Shown: positions 1-8,620, numbered from the stretch's first letter. The stretch: DNA of 64,000 nucleotides from Vulcanisaeta sp. JCM 16161 (GCF_001316285.1 NZ_BBDO01000003.1:124001-188000), one strand, 5' to 3'. Numbers and translations: made by a program. The notes: generated by a model from the sequence alone, not told the origin.

Positions 1-1188
1 TATGGCCCAAGCCCTCTCCGGGTCTATTAACTTTGAAATCATTTCCCTCCACATTAACCTACCCCTATAGTTGCTGACTTCATTATCCCAAGCCCTGGCC
101 CTTTTACCGAGCTTTATTGTATCTGCTATGTGGGCGGCTATCCTAAACGCTATTACGCCCTCCTCGACCTGCCTCGGCGTTGGAAGACCAAGGTGCTCGG
201 CCGGCGTTAAATAACACAGCAGGTCAGCACCGGCGGCGCCGGCCAACGCAGCGCCTACGGCACCTGCTATGTGGTCATATGGCGCAGCCACGTCGGTAGG
301 TAATGGGCCGAGCACGTAGTATGGGACACCACCCGTGAGCCTCTTCATAAGTCTAACGTCCCAGACGATCTCATTTAACGGCACATGACCTGGACCCTCC
401 ACCATCACCTGAACTCCCGCCTTAAGGGCCCTCTTAACGAGTCTGGCGGCTCGATCAACTCGGCTACGTGGAACTCATCATGGCTATCCGCAGTCGCGCC
501 CGGCTAAGTGCGTCGCCTATCGATATTACGGCATCGTACTCCTTAAATAGCTCAAGTACGTAGTCCCACCTGGCGTAGAACGGGTTCTCCGCATTATTAT
601 GCAGCATCCAACCGATCAGCATATCACCGCCCCTGGAGACGATTGGTATGACCCTATTGCTTCTAAGGGCCTTAATTGCCAATTCCCTGGTGACAGCTGC
701 ATGTATCGTCATGAAGGCAACCCCATCCCTTAAATGTCTCTCAACCACATCAAAGAGCTCATCCTCCGTAAAGTAGCTCCACCGCCCTTCTTCTTGAATG
801 AGTCTATGAATGCTTGGTAGGTTGGCACGGTACCAACCGGCAGCTTCGATTCTCCAATGATTGTCCTGCGTATCTCGTCCAAATCCCCACCCGTTGATAG
901 GTCCATTAATGTGTCGCCCCACTTATTAGCAATCCTAACCTTCTCAAGCTCGGCCTCAAGACTCACGACCTCGCTTGACGTGCCTATATTAACATTAACC
1001 TTAGTCGTTAACCCAAGACCAACCGCACTAACTTTATCGGGTAACTTAACGTTCCTAATAAGTATTGCCCTACCACTCGCTATCCTCCTAGCCAGCTTTC
1101 CCTCATTAACGCCTTCACGCCTAGCCACGGCCTTGACCTCATCGGGGACCCTACCCTCCCTAACCTCCTCGATTACCGTCTTAGCCAT
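1..1188 (-). CDS. thiC: Phosphomethylpyrimidine synthase ThiC (partial, frameshifted)
   Basis: Radical-SAM enzyme that converts aminoimidazole ribotide to the pyrimidine phosphate of thiamine. Family motifs are visible: [32 protein letters not shown], then [17 protein letters not shown] and, nearest the window edge, [10 protein letters not shown] and [18 protein letters not shown]. The C-terminal iron-sulfur cysteines lie outside the window. The frame breaks near 800 and again near 470, each consistent with one lost base. ATG at 1188 (MAKTV) is preferred over ATG 1209, because a TATA-like AGCTTAATAAT lies about 25 bp upstream of 1188, suggesting a leaderless mRNA. Identification is secure. 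Confidence 0.95.
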
Positions 1189-1237
1189 TAATAACTTACT
1201 TATTATCATATTATTAAGCTTTTATTGAACATACCCT

Positions 1238-1253
1238 ACAAACCCTTTTAAGG
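1238..1253 (+). promoter_or_regulatory. BRE/TATA-like promoter of PaREP1 copy 1
   Basis: ACAAACCCTTTTAAGG sits just before PaREP1 copy 1. It recurs exactly at 6419-6434 in front of PaREP1 copy 4. CTTTTAAG resembles an archaeal TATA box. The shared promoter implies the two genes were duplicated together with their upstream DNA. Confidence 0.5.
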
Positions 1254-1263
1254 CAATTACGCA

Positions 1264-1612
1264 ATGATTAATCACGTGGAGGAACTGCCTAAGTTAATCA
1301 ATGAGGAGATAGAAAGAGAGGCGGCCCAGAGGCTTAATCCTAGGGATAGGGTTGACGTATACCTGAAGATTCATGAGGAATTACTTAGTCATAGTGGTGA
1401 TGAGTATGCCAAGGGCGACTTAGTTCAGGCAGGCGGAAAATATTGGAGCCACGACAACGTTACTCAATGCGATTAGTGAATTAAGGGGCTGGGGCGCCGC
1501 AGCAGGGACTACGACATAATCGTAGAGAACCTGTATAAAGAATTTCCATGCAAACTTATACTACAATTTCATGGGTAAATATACCTTTGACCTACTAGGA
1601 GGGCTGCATTAA
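1264..1612 (+). pseudogene. PaREP1 family protein, decayed copy 1
   Basis: The reading frame starts with HVEELPKLINEE and keeps the core KGDLVQAGGKYW, then stops. Continuing in other frames recovers LLNAISELRGW, RDYDIIVENLY and HANLYYNFMGKY, which match the same stretches of the intact paralogues at 3325-3798 and 4201-4653. At least three frame changes and a shortened C-terminus mark this as a dead or badly miscalled copy. PaREP1 proteins are a family expanded in Thermoproteales; their function is unknown. Confidence 0.75.
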
Positions 1613-1707
1613 GGTTAAGGGAAGTTGAAAGATTCGGCAATGAAACCTTAATTTCTAATACCTACAACCGTCTCATTAGGCATTTAGGGAACAAACCTCA
1701 TATACCC

Positions 1708-1724
1708 TATTCAGTAACTGAATA
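1708..1724. promoter_or_regulatory. Distal palindrome, candidate operator of the ATPase gene
   Basis: TATTCAGTAACTGAATA is a perfect 8-1-8 inverted repeat. With flanking CCC it makes the 20-mer CCCTATTCAGTAACTGAATA, which occurs again on the opposite strand at 1787-1806. The two sites lie 79 bp apart, close to seven to eight helical turns, which suits a dimeric repressor or a looping regulator. The regulator is not identified. Confidence 0.6.
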
Positions 1725-1770
1725 TCCTCACGTATATTAATCGTTGATGTTTAATGCATTTATGCGCAAT

Positions 1771-1780
1771 TAATTTATAA
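1771..1780 (+). promoter_or_regulatory. TATA box of the ATPase gene
   Basis: ATTTATAATT lies about 29-38 bp before the ATG at 1809, as expected for a leaderless archaeal gene. It sits between the two palindromes. Confidence 0.5.
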
Positions 1781-1786
1781 TTAGGG

Positions 1787-1803
1787 TATTCAGTTACTGA
1801 ATA
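1787..1803. promoter_or_regulatory. Proximal palindrome overlapping the ATPase start region
   Basis: TATTCAGTTACTGAATA is the second perfect 8-1-8 repeat. It lies between the TATA box and the ATG at 1809, covering the probable transcription start, which is a classic position for repression. It is the inverted partner of the site at 1708-1724. Confidence 0.65.
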
Positions 1804-1808
1804 GGGTT

Positions 1809-2863
1809 ATGTTATTTGGGTTATATCCTAAGGAGTCGAGGAAGGAGTTATTCGGTAGGGATGATGTTATTGATTATATTAAGAGACAGATCCATGCAGG
1901 TAATTGGGTAGTTATCGCGGGGCAGAGGATGATCGGCAAGACCAGCGTTGTTAAGGTTGTGCTAAATGAGTTAGCCTCAGAGGGGTTTAGGACCATGTAC
2001 GTAAATCTCCAGGGCGTTGACTCCCTTAAAACATTGCTTAAAATCATGGTTAATGAGGCTAATAGAAGCTCATTATTCAGGGATATAGACGCTTCAGTGA
2101 ACCTGAACATAGGGCCCCTTGGCATAACTATAAGGAAGGGGGCGAGGCCCATGCCGACACTGCTTGAATTCCTATTATCAATAAGGAGGGATACCGTCAT
2201 AGCACTGGATGAGGTTCAGGACCTGGCATCCGCATCACCGCAATTACTTAAAATACTGGGTAACGCCTATTCGTCAAACCCTAGAATCCGCTTCATATTA
2301 ACGGGATCCTACGTAGCCTAGTAAGGGCGCTACTGGAGCCTTCACCAACATCACCCCTATACGGCAGGCCCCCTGTGGAGGTTAGGTTAAGGCCGTTCAC
2401 CCACGATCAATCCAAGGCATTCCTAATGAGGGGGTTTAATGAACTAGGGATGAGCTTCAACGAATACGACAAGGTAATAAACCTACTCAATGGCATAGTG
2501 GGCTGGCTAACACTATTCGGCAACCTACACGGTATAAGGGGGCTACCCCTAGATGACGCATTAAGTAAAGTGATTGAGGAGGGTTCCAAAATAATGCTTA
2601 ACGAACTCGACAACTTCCTGAAAGGCAGGGCAAACAAGAGGCTATACCTAGCCATCCTAGAGGCCCTTAAACACGTCAATAGGTGGCGCGATATAAAGGC
2701 ATACGCATCCTTCCTAATCGGGCATGAAATCGACGACAGAACCCTAGATAATGCATTAACAGCATTAATCAGATTCAACCTAATTGAGAAGCATAGCGAA
2801 GGCATATATAGGATAATAGACCCCATCCTAGGCAACATAAACTTCATGAACCTAACCAAATAG
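1809..2863 (+). CDS. Archaeal AAA ATPase (ATPase_2 family), frameshifted
   Basis: STAND-like archaeal ATPase of about 352 residues. The N-terminal P-loop domain has Walker A GQRMIGKTS near residue 40, Walker B VIALDEVQ near residue 136 and a sensor-like RFILTGSY. The C-terminal part (LRPFTHDQSKAFL onward) ends in a winged-helix-like segment. One base is missing near 2310-2318: the stop after TGSYVA disappears and LRSLVRALLEPS reads on. Proteins of this family occur in many archaeal copies, often near mobile or defence genes; their substrates are unknown. It lies among PaREP1 genes and has two palindromes upstream, so it is probably tightly regulated. Confidence 0.85.
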
Positions 2864-3324
2864 ATAATGGTGAAAACCAAGATAACCACTAGATATTATA
2901 TAGTATCAGGCATTAAAAATGAATAAACTCCATAACCATATAGATACTGCTGTAACACAGTTAAGTATATACGATAACCACCATATGTATATAATTCCAC
3001 AATATAGTATATATCAATATGTTGAATCATCCCTTACACACTATAGTTTATACCACATTAGCGGGGTACCTAGTCCTTGCAGCAGGACGCCCCACCAAAC
3101 AAGTAACTAACATCATGTTACTGGAATGGACTTAGGGACCTTTGATAGACGTAGTTAATCACTAAGTTTGTAAAGTCGGTAGGAATGATCGGCGACCGTG
3201 ACCTAATGGCCAGGTTAAATACGAAGATTAAAGACACGGATTAGGTTGATTTAAGGAAATTTAAAACAGTACCCACATTAATACAATGCATTTAGGTTTT
3301 TAAACTAAGCATAGCCACTTGTAA
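2864..3324. other. Gene-poor AT-rich spacer
   Basis: No convincing gene. There are several ATATAGTATAT-like stretches at 2895-3030 and a small hairpin GTCCT-TGCAGC-AGGAC near 3073-3088. A 19-codon open frame from ATG 3184 (MIGDRDLMARLN) may be a leftover gene fragment. The short frame at 2919-3110 has no protein-like composition and was not called. Confidence 0.4.
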
Positions 3325-3798
3325 GTGTCATTAACGCTCTCGCCCGCTATAATGGAGCTAATAAGGGAGTTGGCTAATGGTAGGGATGTTGAGGAGTTTA
3401 TAGTTGATTTAATTGCGGAGAGGCTTGACCCTCCACGTAGGGTTGAGTTATATCTAAGGCTTCACGAAGATTACCTCAAGGCCGCTGAGGAGCTTTATAA
3501 CAAGGGTGATCTTGTTCAGGCCGGTGAAAAATACTGGGGAGCCGTGGCGGCTTTGCTTAATATCGTCGGTGAGAGGTTGAACAAGCCCCATTACGGCCAT
3601 AGAGACCTTAGGGAAATAGCATCTTACCTAACGGAAATAACTAATGACCCCGAATATACCAGGTTATTCTCAAGCGTTGAGGCGTTGCATGCTAATTTCT
3701 ACCATAATTTCCTGGGCAGAACCTCCTTTAACGCCCATAGGGAGGATGCCATTAAGTTAATCATGAAGCTAAGGACTTACTTGAAAATAAATGCTTAA
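3325..3798 (+). CDS. PaREP1 family protein, copy 2 (intact)
   Basis: 157 residues, all helical in character. The order of conserved blocks is IRELANGRDVEEFIVDLIAE, PPRRVELYLRLHEDYL, YNKGDLVQAGEKYWGAVAA, YGHRDLREIA and HANFYHNFLGR. This is the best preserved of the four copies. The start is GTG 3325 (MSLTLSPAIM); ATG 3349-3351 would shorten it by eight residues. No catalytic motif is visible, and the R-x4-6-H motif of HEPN RNases is not obvious. Function unknown; the repeated neighbourhood suggests local duplication. Confidence 0.8.
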   Translation: MSLTLSPAIMELIRELANGRDVEEFIVDLIAERLDPPRRVELYLRLHEDYLKAAEELYNKGDLVQAGEKYWGAVAALLNIVGERLNKPHYGHRDLREIASYLTEITNDPEYTRLFSSVEALHANFYHNFLGRTSFNAHREDAIKLIMKLRTYLKINA

Positions 3799-3845
3799 AT
3801 CCATGAATTATTACTTATACATCATATGTAAACATAGGTGAGGCC

Positions 3846-4147
3846 TTGAGTGATGCCACTAAGGTACTTAAGGCGGCGCTTGCTGAATTGAATGAGTATG
3901 TTGAGTCTAGGGACTCTATTTTGTTAAGGGGTGTGGCTGAGGAGGGGTGATTGCCTATTAGGGCGCTACTGAGGGCTAAGGGTGTTGAAGCTATGCCTTA
4001 AGCAGGCTCAACCTAGACTACTGAAATACAGCCAGGGAGAAGTACATTAACCACCTCCATGGCAACCTATGCGATGAATACTTCATGAGAAAGAAACTCA
4101 ACAAAGTCAAGGAAATTCTAGGTGAGGAGCTTGCTTTAGGGGAATGA
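3846..4147 (+). pseudogene. Decayed helical-protein remnant
   Basis: Protein-like pieces appear in changing frames: DATKVLKAALAELNEYVESR, then, after stops, KYINHLHGNLCDEYFMRKKL followed by NKVKEILGEELALGE. The composition is that of a small helical archaeal protein, perhaps related to PaREP1 or PaREP8 proteins, but I cannot name the family. At least two frame breaks and internal stops are present, so it is called a remnant. Confidence 0.45.
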
Positions 4148-4200
4148 AGATTATGCGGGGAAGTTAATTAAGCCGTAGTGCATTGTTACCTACGGCATTA

Positions 4201-4653
4201 ATGCTCTTACCAGTAATTTACGACTTGATTAGGGAGTTGGCTAATGGCAAGGATGTTAACGCCTTCATAGCCGACTTATTAGCCGCTAGGCTTGATCCTT
4301 CTCGTAGGGTTGGGTTTTATTTTAAGCTTCATGAGGATTTTCTTAGGGAGGCTGAGGATCTTTACAGCAAGGGTGACTTGGTTCAGGCCGGTGAAAAATA
4401 CTGGGGAGCCGTAACAGCATTACTCAATGCAATAGCCGAGTCAAGGGGCTGGGAGCATTATAGCCACAGGGACTATGACGTGATTATTGAGAGGTTGGCT
4501 AATGAGCTTCATGATGATGAATTAAGGACCTTGTTCGACTCGGCTGAGAAGCCGCATGCTAACTTCTACCATAACTTTCTAATACGTAGAGGTAGGGTAC
4601 TCACCCTCATTAGAAGGTTAAATGAATACTTAACTAAAGTGAGGCAAGCCTAA
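4201..4653 (+). CDS. PaREP1 family protein, copy 3 (intact)
   Basis: 150 residues from ATG 4201 (a TTG at 4183 would add six). It shares IRELANGKDV, LDPSRRVGFYFKLHEDFL, KGDLVQAGEKYWGAV, LLNAIAESRGWEHYSHRDYD and HANFYHNFL with the other copies. The segment encoding AESRGWEHYSHRDYDVII is nearly identical at protein level to copy 4, so gene conversion or recent duplication is likely. The C-terminus after HANFYHNF is shortened relative to copy 2. Function unknown. It ends 37 bp before the PLD-family gene on the same strand. Confidence 0.8.
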   Translation: MLLPVIYDLIRELANGKDVNAFIADLLAARLDPSRRVGFYFKLHEDFLREAEDLYSKGDLVQAGEKYWGAVTALLNAIAESRGWEHYSHRDYDVIIERLANELHDDELRTLFDSAEKPHANFYHNFLIRRGRVLTLIRRLNEYLTKVRQA

Positions 4654-4690
4654 GTAGGTATGCATTTAATACCTGAATAGTTACTAATTT

Positions 4691-5668
4691 ATGGATATTA
4701 AGATGGATATTAAGTTAATCGATATCTGCAATACCCTCATTGAGTGCCTTAACAGGGCTAGGTCCATTAGTGGACTGCGGGCTTTCAACACCTTTAACGT
4801 GGCGACCGGCTTCATAGACCATGAAGGCTTAGCCTACATTCACGACTACCTGAGTGATGCGGCTGATGTTAAGATTCTTGTGGGCGACCTAGGCCCAGTG
4901 CCGAGGCAGGTGTATGATGATTGGCGTGAGGTGATTAGAGTCTATCCTAGCCTGCATGCTAAATTCTACCTATTGGGTAATGGGTTTGTGATTCTAGGTA
5001 GCTCCAACTTAACGTATAGGGGCCTTGAGGGTAACCTTGAACTCAACCTACTGGTGAATAGTAGGGACCTTTATGAGAGGTTAATGAATCATTATAATGA
5101 GCTTTGGCGCAAAGCTAAACCATTAACGGAGGAGTATGTTAGTGATGTTGAGGAGGTTGAGATCAGGGTAAGTAAGCATCGGCGTGATATAGTTGATGAA
5201 GTTAATGGTAAGTTGGCTGAAATTTTAAACATAGGTGATGACTGCCTTAAAGACTACAACCCATTGAAGTGTGCAGTACAGGTTACTGGCGCCATAAATG
5301 AGCGGTTCCGCGGCTGCGGGGACCTGCCTGAAAATTGCCTAGCCAACACGGTGGCCAATATGGTGGCTAATAGCCCTAGGGAATTGGCAAGGCTCCTAAT
5401 GGGTAGCCCAGGTTCAGTAATTCTAGCTGGCCACCCGTTATGCTGGGTTAAGTCATTCATAAACGCGTTAAGGGCTGGGCGCATTAATGTTGATGAACTG
5501 GATAGCGGGATTAGAATATATGAATATATGGTTAAGTTAGCATCGGTTAAATGCCAGGGTAAAGCCAGAGAACTCGCGGAGGAGGAGCTTAAGAGGCTTA
5601 GTGATGAGAGTTATAGGGATAATTACGTGAGGTGGAAGATCCCGTATAGGCTCCTGCCACTGACCTAA
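4691..5668 (+). CDS. Phospholipase D-like (HKD fold) protein
   Basis: 325 residues. One PLD half-site is clear near residues 95-120: LHAKFYLLGNGFVILGSSNL, i.e. H-x-K plus GSSN, with the usual D after the HxK replaced by G or N. Upstream VKILVGDLG fits the N-terminal strand of a PLDc_2 domain. The C-terminal 150 residues are cysteine-containing and helical, with no recognised family. Single-HKD proteins of this type dimerise and are often DNA nucleases in restriction or defence systems; here nuclease activity is inference. The start is ATG 4691; a second ATG five codons in (MDIK repeated) is possible. Confidence 0.7.
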   Translation: MDIKMDIKLIDICNTLIECLNRARSISGLRAFNTFNVATGFIDHEGLAYIHDYLSDAADVKILVGDLGPVPRQVYDDWREVIRVYPSLHAKFYLLGNGFVILGSSNLTYRGLEGNLELNLLVNSRDLYERLMNHYNELWRKAKPLTEEYVSDVEEVEIRVSKHRRDIVDEVNGKLAEILNIGDDCLKDYNPLKCAVQVTGAINERFRGCGDLPENCLANTVANMVANSPRELARLLMGSPGSVILAGHPLCWVKSFINALRAGRINVDELDSGIRIYEYMVKLASVKCQGKARELAEEELKRLSDESYRDNYVRWKIPYRLLPLT

Positions 5669-5804
5669 CCCTACCGATAATAGACTGCAGGCTGATTGGG
5701 GAGCGTAGGGCTGATGGGAGAATATTAAGGAGGCTAGCCTGTAACGGTAACCCTGCCTAGATTATCATTTAAACAGTATATTGAGAAATACATAGCTGGA
5801 TCCC

Positions 5805-5933
5805 TTACAAACCCAAGCGCCTTTTAACCATCCATAGGCCTGTGATTAACCCCCTAGATATGTACTTAATTGCATTATCAGGGTTAAGTTCAATAAGCCT
5901 TATTATTGAAGCTGCATCAAATACGTAACTCAC
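5805..5933 (-). pseudogene. vapC: VapC-type PIN toxin, truncated
   Basis: GTG start overlapping the antitoxin stop (GTGA), the usual VapBC arrangement. Only 42 residues remain, beginning MSYVFDAASIIRLIE, the first PIN strand with its catalytic Asp. After about 31 residues the sequence stops resembling PIN (ITGLWMVKRRLGL, stop); a full VapC is about 130 residues. Other frames downstream do not restore PIN motifs, so this looks like a real truncation and not a single-base error. The toxin is presumably inactive. Confidence 0.65.
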
Positions 5934-6154
5934 CTAGATTCATGATCCTCCCTAATACTTCTAATCGCGAAGCCTTCACCTAGGCTCTCGCTAATCTTCC
6001 TCAACTCCACGGATGCCCTCCTAAGTATTTCCCTAACCTCATCATACTCCTTAAGCCTCACCTCATCTTCAAGCGCATTGTAGAAGTGTTTAGATACGTT
6101 AATACCGTACCTCCTTGCCTTATCTGAATCAGTCACCTCACCCATGTAATCCAT
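5930..6154 (-). CDS. vapB: VapB/CcdA-like antitoxin
   Basis: 74 residues (71 if ATG 6145, MGEV, is used). GINVSKHFYNALEDEVRLKE matches the DNA-binding and linker region of archaeal VapB antitoxins, followed by a charged helix (REILRRASVELRKISE) of the kind that binds the toxin. It overlaps the truncated toxin by 4 nt on the same strand. With the toxin dead, it may persist as a repressor or anti-addiction remnant; that is inference. Confidence 0.7.
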   Translation of the reverse strand: MDYMGEVTDSDKARRYGINVSKHFYNALEDEVRLKEYDEVREILRRASVELRKISESLGEGFAIRSIREDHESR

Positions 6155-6454
6155 AATTAATGGTGATTATAAACGTTACTCCATGTAAATTAAATGCATG
6201 TATATGGTGGACCATGCGGATCATTACCTAATGTCAGGGTATTTAACCATCATGATCCTAAGCCTTAATTACTAAAGCTCGACTTAATATACGGCTTTCC
6301 CGTAAGGCGCATCTTCAACCCATGTATGTTAACTGGCTTACATGGGTAACTGCTTAGGTTGATTAATAAGGTAAGCGACAGCACCCCCTCTCTAATCATT
6401 GCCTTTTAACATAACTACACAAACCCTTTTAAGGGAAACGTAATAATTAGCTAT
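6155..6454. other. Spacer with inverted repeat and partial PaREP1 duplication
   Basis: No gene seen. An 8-bp perfect inverted repeat, CCCATGTA at 6319-6326 and TACATGGG at 6339-6346, has a 12-nt spacer. TGCTTAGGTTGATTAATAAG at 6351-6370 nearly repeats the 5' end of PaREP1 copy 4 (about 6464-6483), so this is a fragment of a duplicated gene start. Confidence 0.5.
6419..6434 (+). promoter_or_regulatory. BRE/TATA-like promoter of PaREP1 copy 4
   Basis: ACAAACCCTTTTAAGG, identical to 1238-1253 before copy 1. CTTTTAAG lies about 27 bp before the GTG start at 6455, giving a probable leaderless mRNA. Confidence 0.5.
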
Positions 6455-6915
6455 GTGGAGGAGCTGCTTAGGTTGATTAATGAGGAGAGTAGGAAGAGGG
6501 GTATTGCCGCGGAGTTACTCCTAGCCGATTTACTAGCCAGAGGCTTGATCCTAGGGATAGGGTTGACGTATACCTGAAGATTCACGAGGAGCTACTTAGG
6601 CGTAGTGATGAAGAATATGTTAAGGGTGACCTTGCTCAGGCCGGCGAAAAACTCTGGGGTGCTGTGGCGGCGTTACTTAATGCAATAGCTGAGTCAAGGG
6701 GCTGGGAGCATTATAGCCACAGGGACTACGACGTAATAATTAATAGATTATTTAGGGAGACTAATGATAGGGAATTACCGCTTTACTTCGGAGCCGCCGA
6801 ACGTTTGCACGCAAACTTCTACCACAACTTCATGACGAAGGATGAGTATGAGCTGCATAGGGAATATGTCCTTAAGTTAATTAGTAAATTAAGGGATTTG
6901 TTAAAACAACGTTGA
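6455..6915 (+). CDS. PaREP1 family protein, copy 4 (frameshifted)
   Basis: GTG 6455 begins VEELLRLINEESRKRG, matching copy 1 after its first residues. One base is missing near 6540 (in the stretch encoding ADLLAR-RLDPRDRV); after that the frame reads DVYLKIHEELLRRSDEEYVK, KGDLAQAGEKLWGAVAA, AESRGWEHYSHRDYD and HANFYHNFMTKDEYELHREY to the stop. Length with the correction is about 154 residues, equal to the intact copies, so the gene may be functional. No function known. Confidence 0.75.
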
Positions 6916-6982
6916 CGACGCATCCTACCGCATTATTAAACGTTTAATAAACCATAAATAACCCCGAATAAGCCCAGTTTCG

Positions 6983-8004
6983 ATGTCGGTATCACCCTCC
7001 TTCGAGTACCTCGAGAAGCTCAGGGATTTCTTCTACGGTATGTTGGAATTGAGGGATAGGCTTAGGGAGAGGGGCTTTAACTGGCCTAGGCCTTATGAGG
7101 TGGATGGCGTCGTTACCGGCACGGTGAAGGTCAAGGTCGGCTTCCCATCAATGCTCAGGAACGGGGTCATAATGGACGTAACCAACGTGGAGCAGGCTCA
7201 GATTGCCGAACAGGCTGGCGCAGTCGGCGTGATGGTTCTCGATAAACTGCCTTACGATGTTCGTAGGGCGGGTGGTGTGGCTAGGATGGCCGATGTTAAG
7301 GTTATTGAGGACGTAATGAGGCATATAACGATCCCGGTATCTGCGAAGGTGAGGATTGGTCATTACTACGAGGCCTTCATACTTGAACAAATAGGCGTCG
7401 ACCTAATAGATGAGTCCGAGGTATTAACACCAGTCGACGAACAACACCACATCAATAAGTGGTTGTTCGCGGTACCCTTCGTCAATGGATGCCGCGAGTT
7501 ATGCGAGGCACTTAGAAGGATTAGCGAGGGCGCATCAATGATTAGGTCCAAGGGCGAGGCAGGCACAGGAAACGTCAGTGAGGCTGTTAAGCACTTCAAG
7601 GTTCTCTACAAGGCAATTAATGAGCTATACGCAGCCTATAGGGATGGTGATGAGGAGAAGTTGAGGGACTTCGCTAGACAATGCCAGGTGCCCATCGAGT
7701 TGGTGACGCTGACGGCTAAGCTAGGTAGGTTACCTGTGATAACGTTCGCCGCAGGTGGGATAGCAACGCCGGCGGATGCCGCATTGATGATGTGGCTTGG
7801 CGCGGACGGGTCTTTGTAGGCTCAGGGATATTCAAGAGCCAGGACCAAGGGAGAGGCTGAGGCCATAGTGATAGCCACTGCGCATTGGGACGACCCAGAA
7901 ACCGTGGTTGAGACCCAGAGGATGGTTAGTGAGAAGCGTCGATGGTGGGTATTGACATAAAGTCACTGAAGCCGGAGGAGATGTTGCAGGTAAGGGGTGT
8001 TTAG
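6983..8004 (+). CDS. pdxS: Pyridoxal 5'-phosphate synthase lyase subunit PdxS
   Basis: TIM-barrel enzyme that builds PLP from ribose 5-phosphate, glyceraldehyde 3-phosphate and PdxT-derived ammonia. Seen: [61 protein letters not shown] (Schiff-base lysine region), [13 protein letters not shown] and [15 protein letters not shown]. The frame breaks near 7808 (GGGG read as GGG in GADGVFVG), near 7845 (two shortened runs in KSQDPRERAEA) and near 7935; the correct end is MVGIDIKSL to TAG 8002-8004. It overlaps pdxT by 8 nt. Confidence 0.95.
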
Positions 8005-8620
8005 GGTGAGGGTTGGGATACTCGCGTTGCAGGGTGATGTTGAGGAGCATGAGTACGCCATTAGGAGGGCGGCTGAGGAGTTAGGGATCAACGTAGATGT
8101 TATTAGGGTTAAGAGGGTCGAACATCTAAATGGCTTGGGCGCGCTTGTGATACCCGGCGGTGAATCCACGACAATAGGCTCATTGGCTAGGCGCAATGGG
8201 CTCCTCGATAGGTTAAGGGAATCAATAATCAATGGATTACCCACATTAGGCACGTGCGCCGGCGCCATATTCATGGCTAAGGAGGTCAGGGACTCCGTGG
8301 TTGGCGAGACGGGGCAGCCAATACTCGGCGTCATGAACATAGCCGTGGTTAGGAATGCCTTCGGTAGGCAGAGGGACTCCTTCGAGATGGACTTGAATAT
8401 TGAGGGTCTCGGTACCGTAAGGGCGGTATTCATTAGGGCCCCAGCCATTATCAGGACTTGAGGTAATGCGAAGCCCCTGGCCAGTATTAAGCATGTTAAG
8501 CTAGGTAATATTATTACTGCGGCCCAGGAGAACCACATGATTGCCACGGCATTCCATCCAGAGTTAACAACGACTAAAGTGCATAAATATCTGCTTGAAT
8601 TGGCATTGGGTAGGCGTTAA
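7997..8620 (+). CDS. pdxT: PLP synthase glutaminase subunit PdxT (in-frame TGA)
   Basis: Triad glutaminase feeding ammonia to Pdx[14 protein letters not shown] opens the fold; the nucleophile lies in [12 protein letters not shown] and the His-Glu pair in TAFHPEL. A TGA at 8459-8461 (after IRAPAIIRT) interrupts the gene, but unlike most breaks here the frame continues unchanged ([16 protein letters not shown]) to TAA 8618-8620, exactly 208 codons. A C-to-T change of CGA is the simplest explanation. The start is GTG 7997 or GTG 8006. Without read-through the catalytic His-Glu would be lost. Confidence 0.9.

Noticed and set aside
1705..1806. The inverted 20-mers as ends of a miniature transposon
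   Set aside because: The 62-bp interior is a promoter, no target-site duplication flanks the pair, and each arm is itself a palindrome, which fits operators better.
2919..3110. 63-codon open frame in the AT-rich spacer
   Set aside because: Composition is dominated by His, Tyr, Ser and Ile from AT-rich repeats, with no conserved motif or promoter.
3799..4200. CRISPR array or tRNA genes in the accessory island and other spacers
   Set aside because: No regularly spaced repeats and no T-arm-like GGTTCRANTCC motif were found in any intergenic region I read.
7963..8547. Long open frame antisense to pdxT
   Set aside because: It lies opposite a firmly identified glutaminase gene; its Ser/Leu/Pro-rich translation is the usual antisense shadow.
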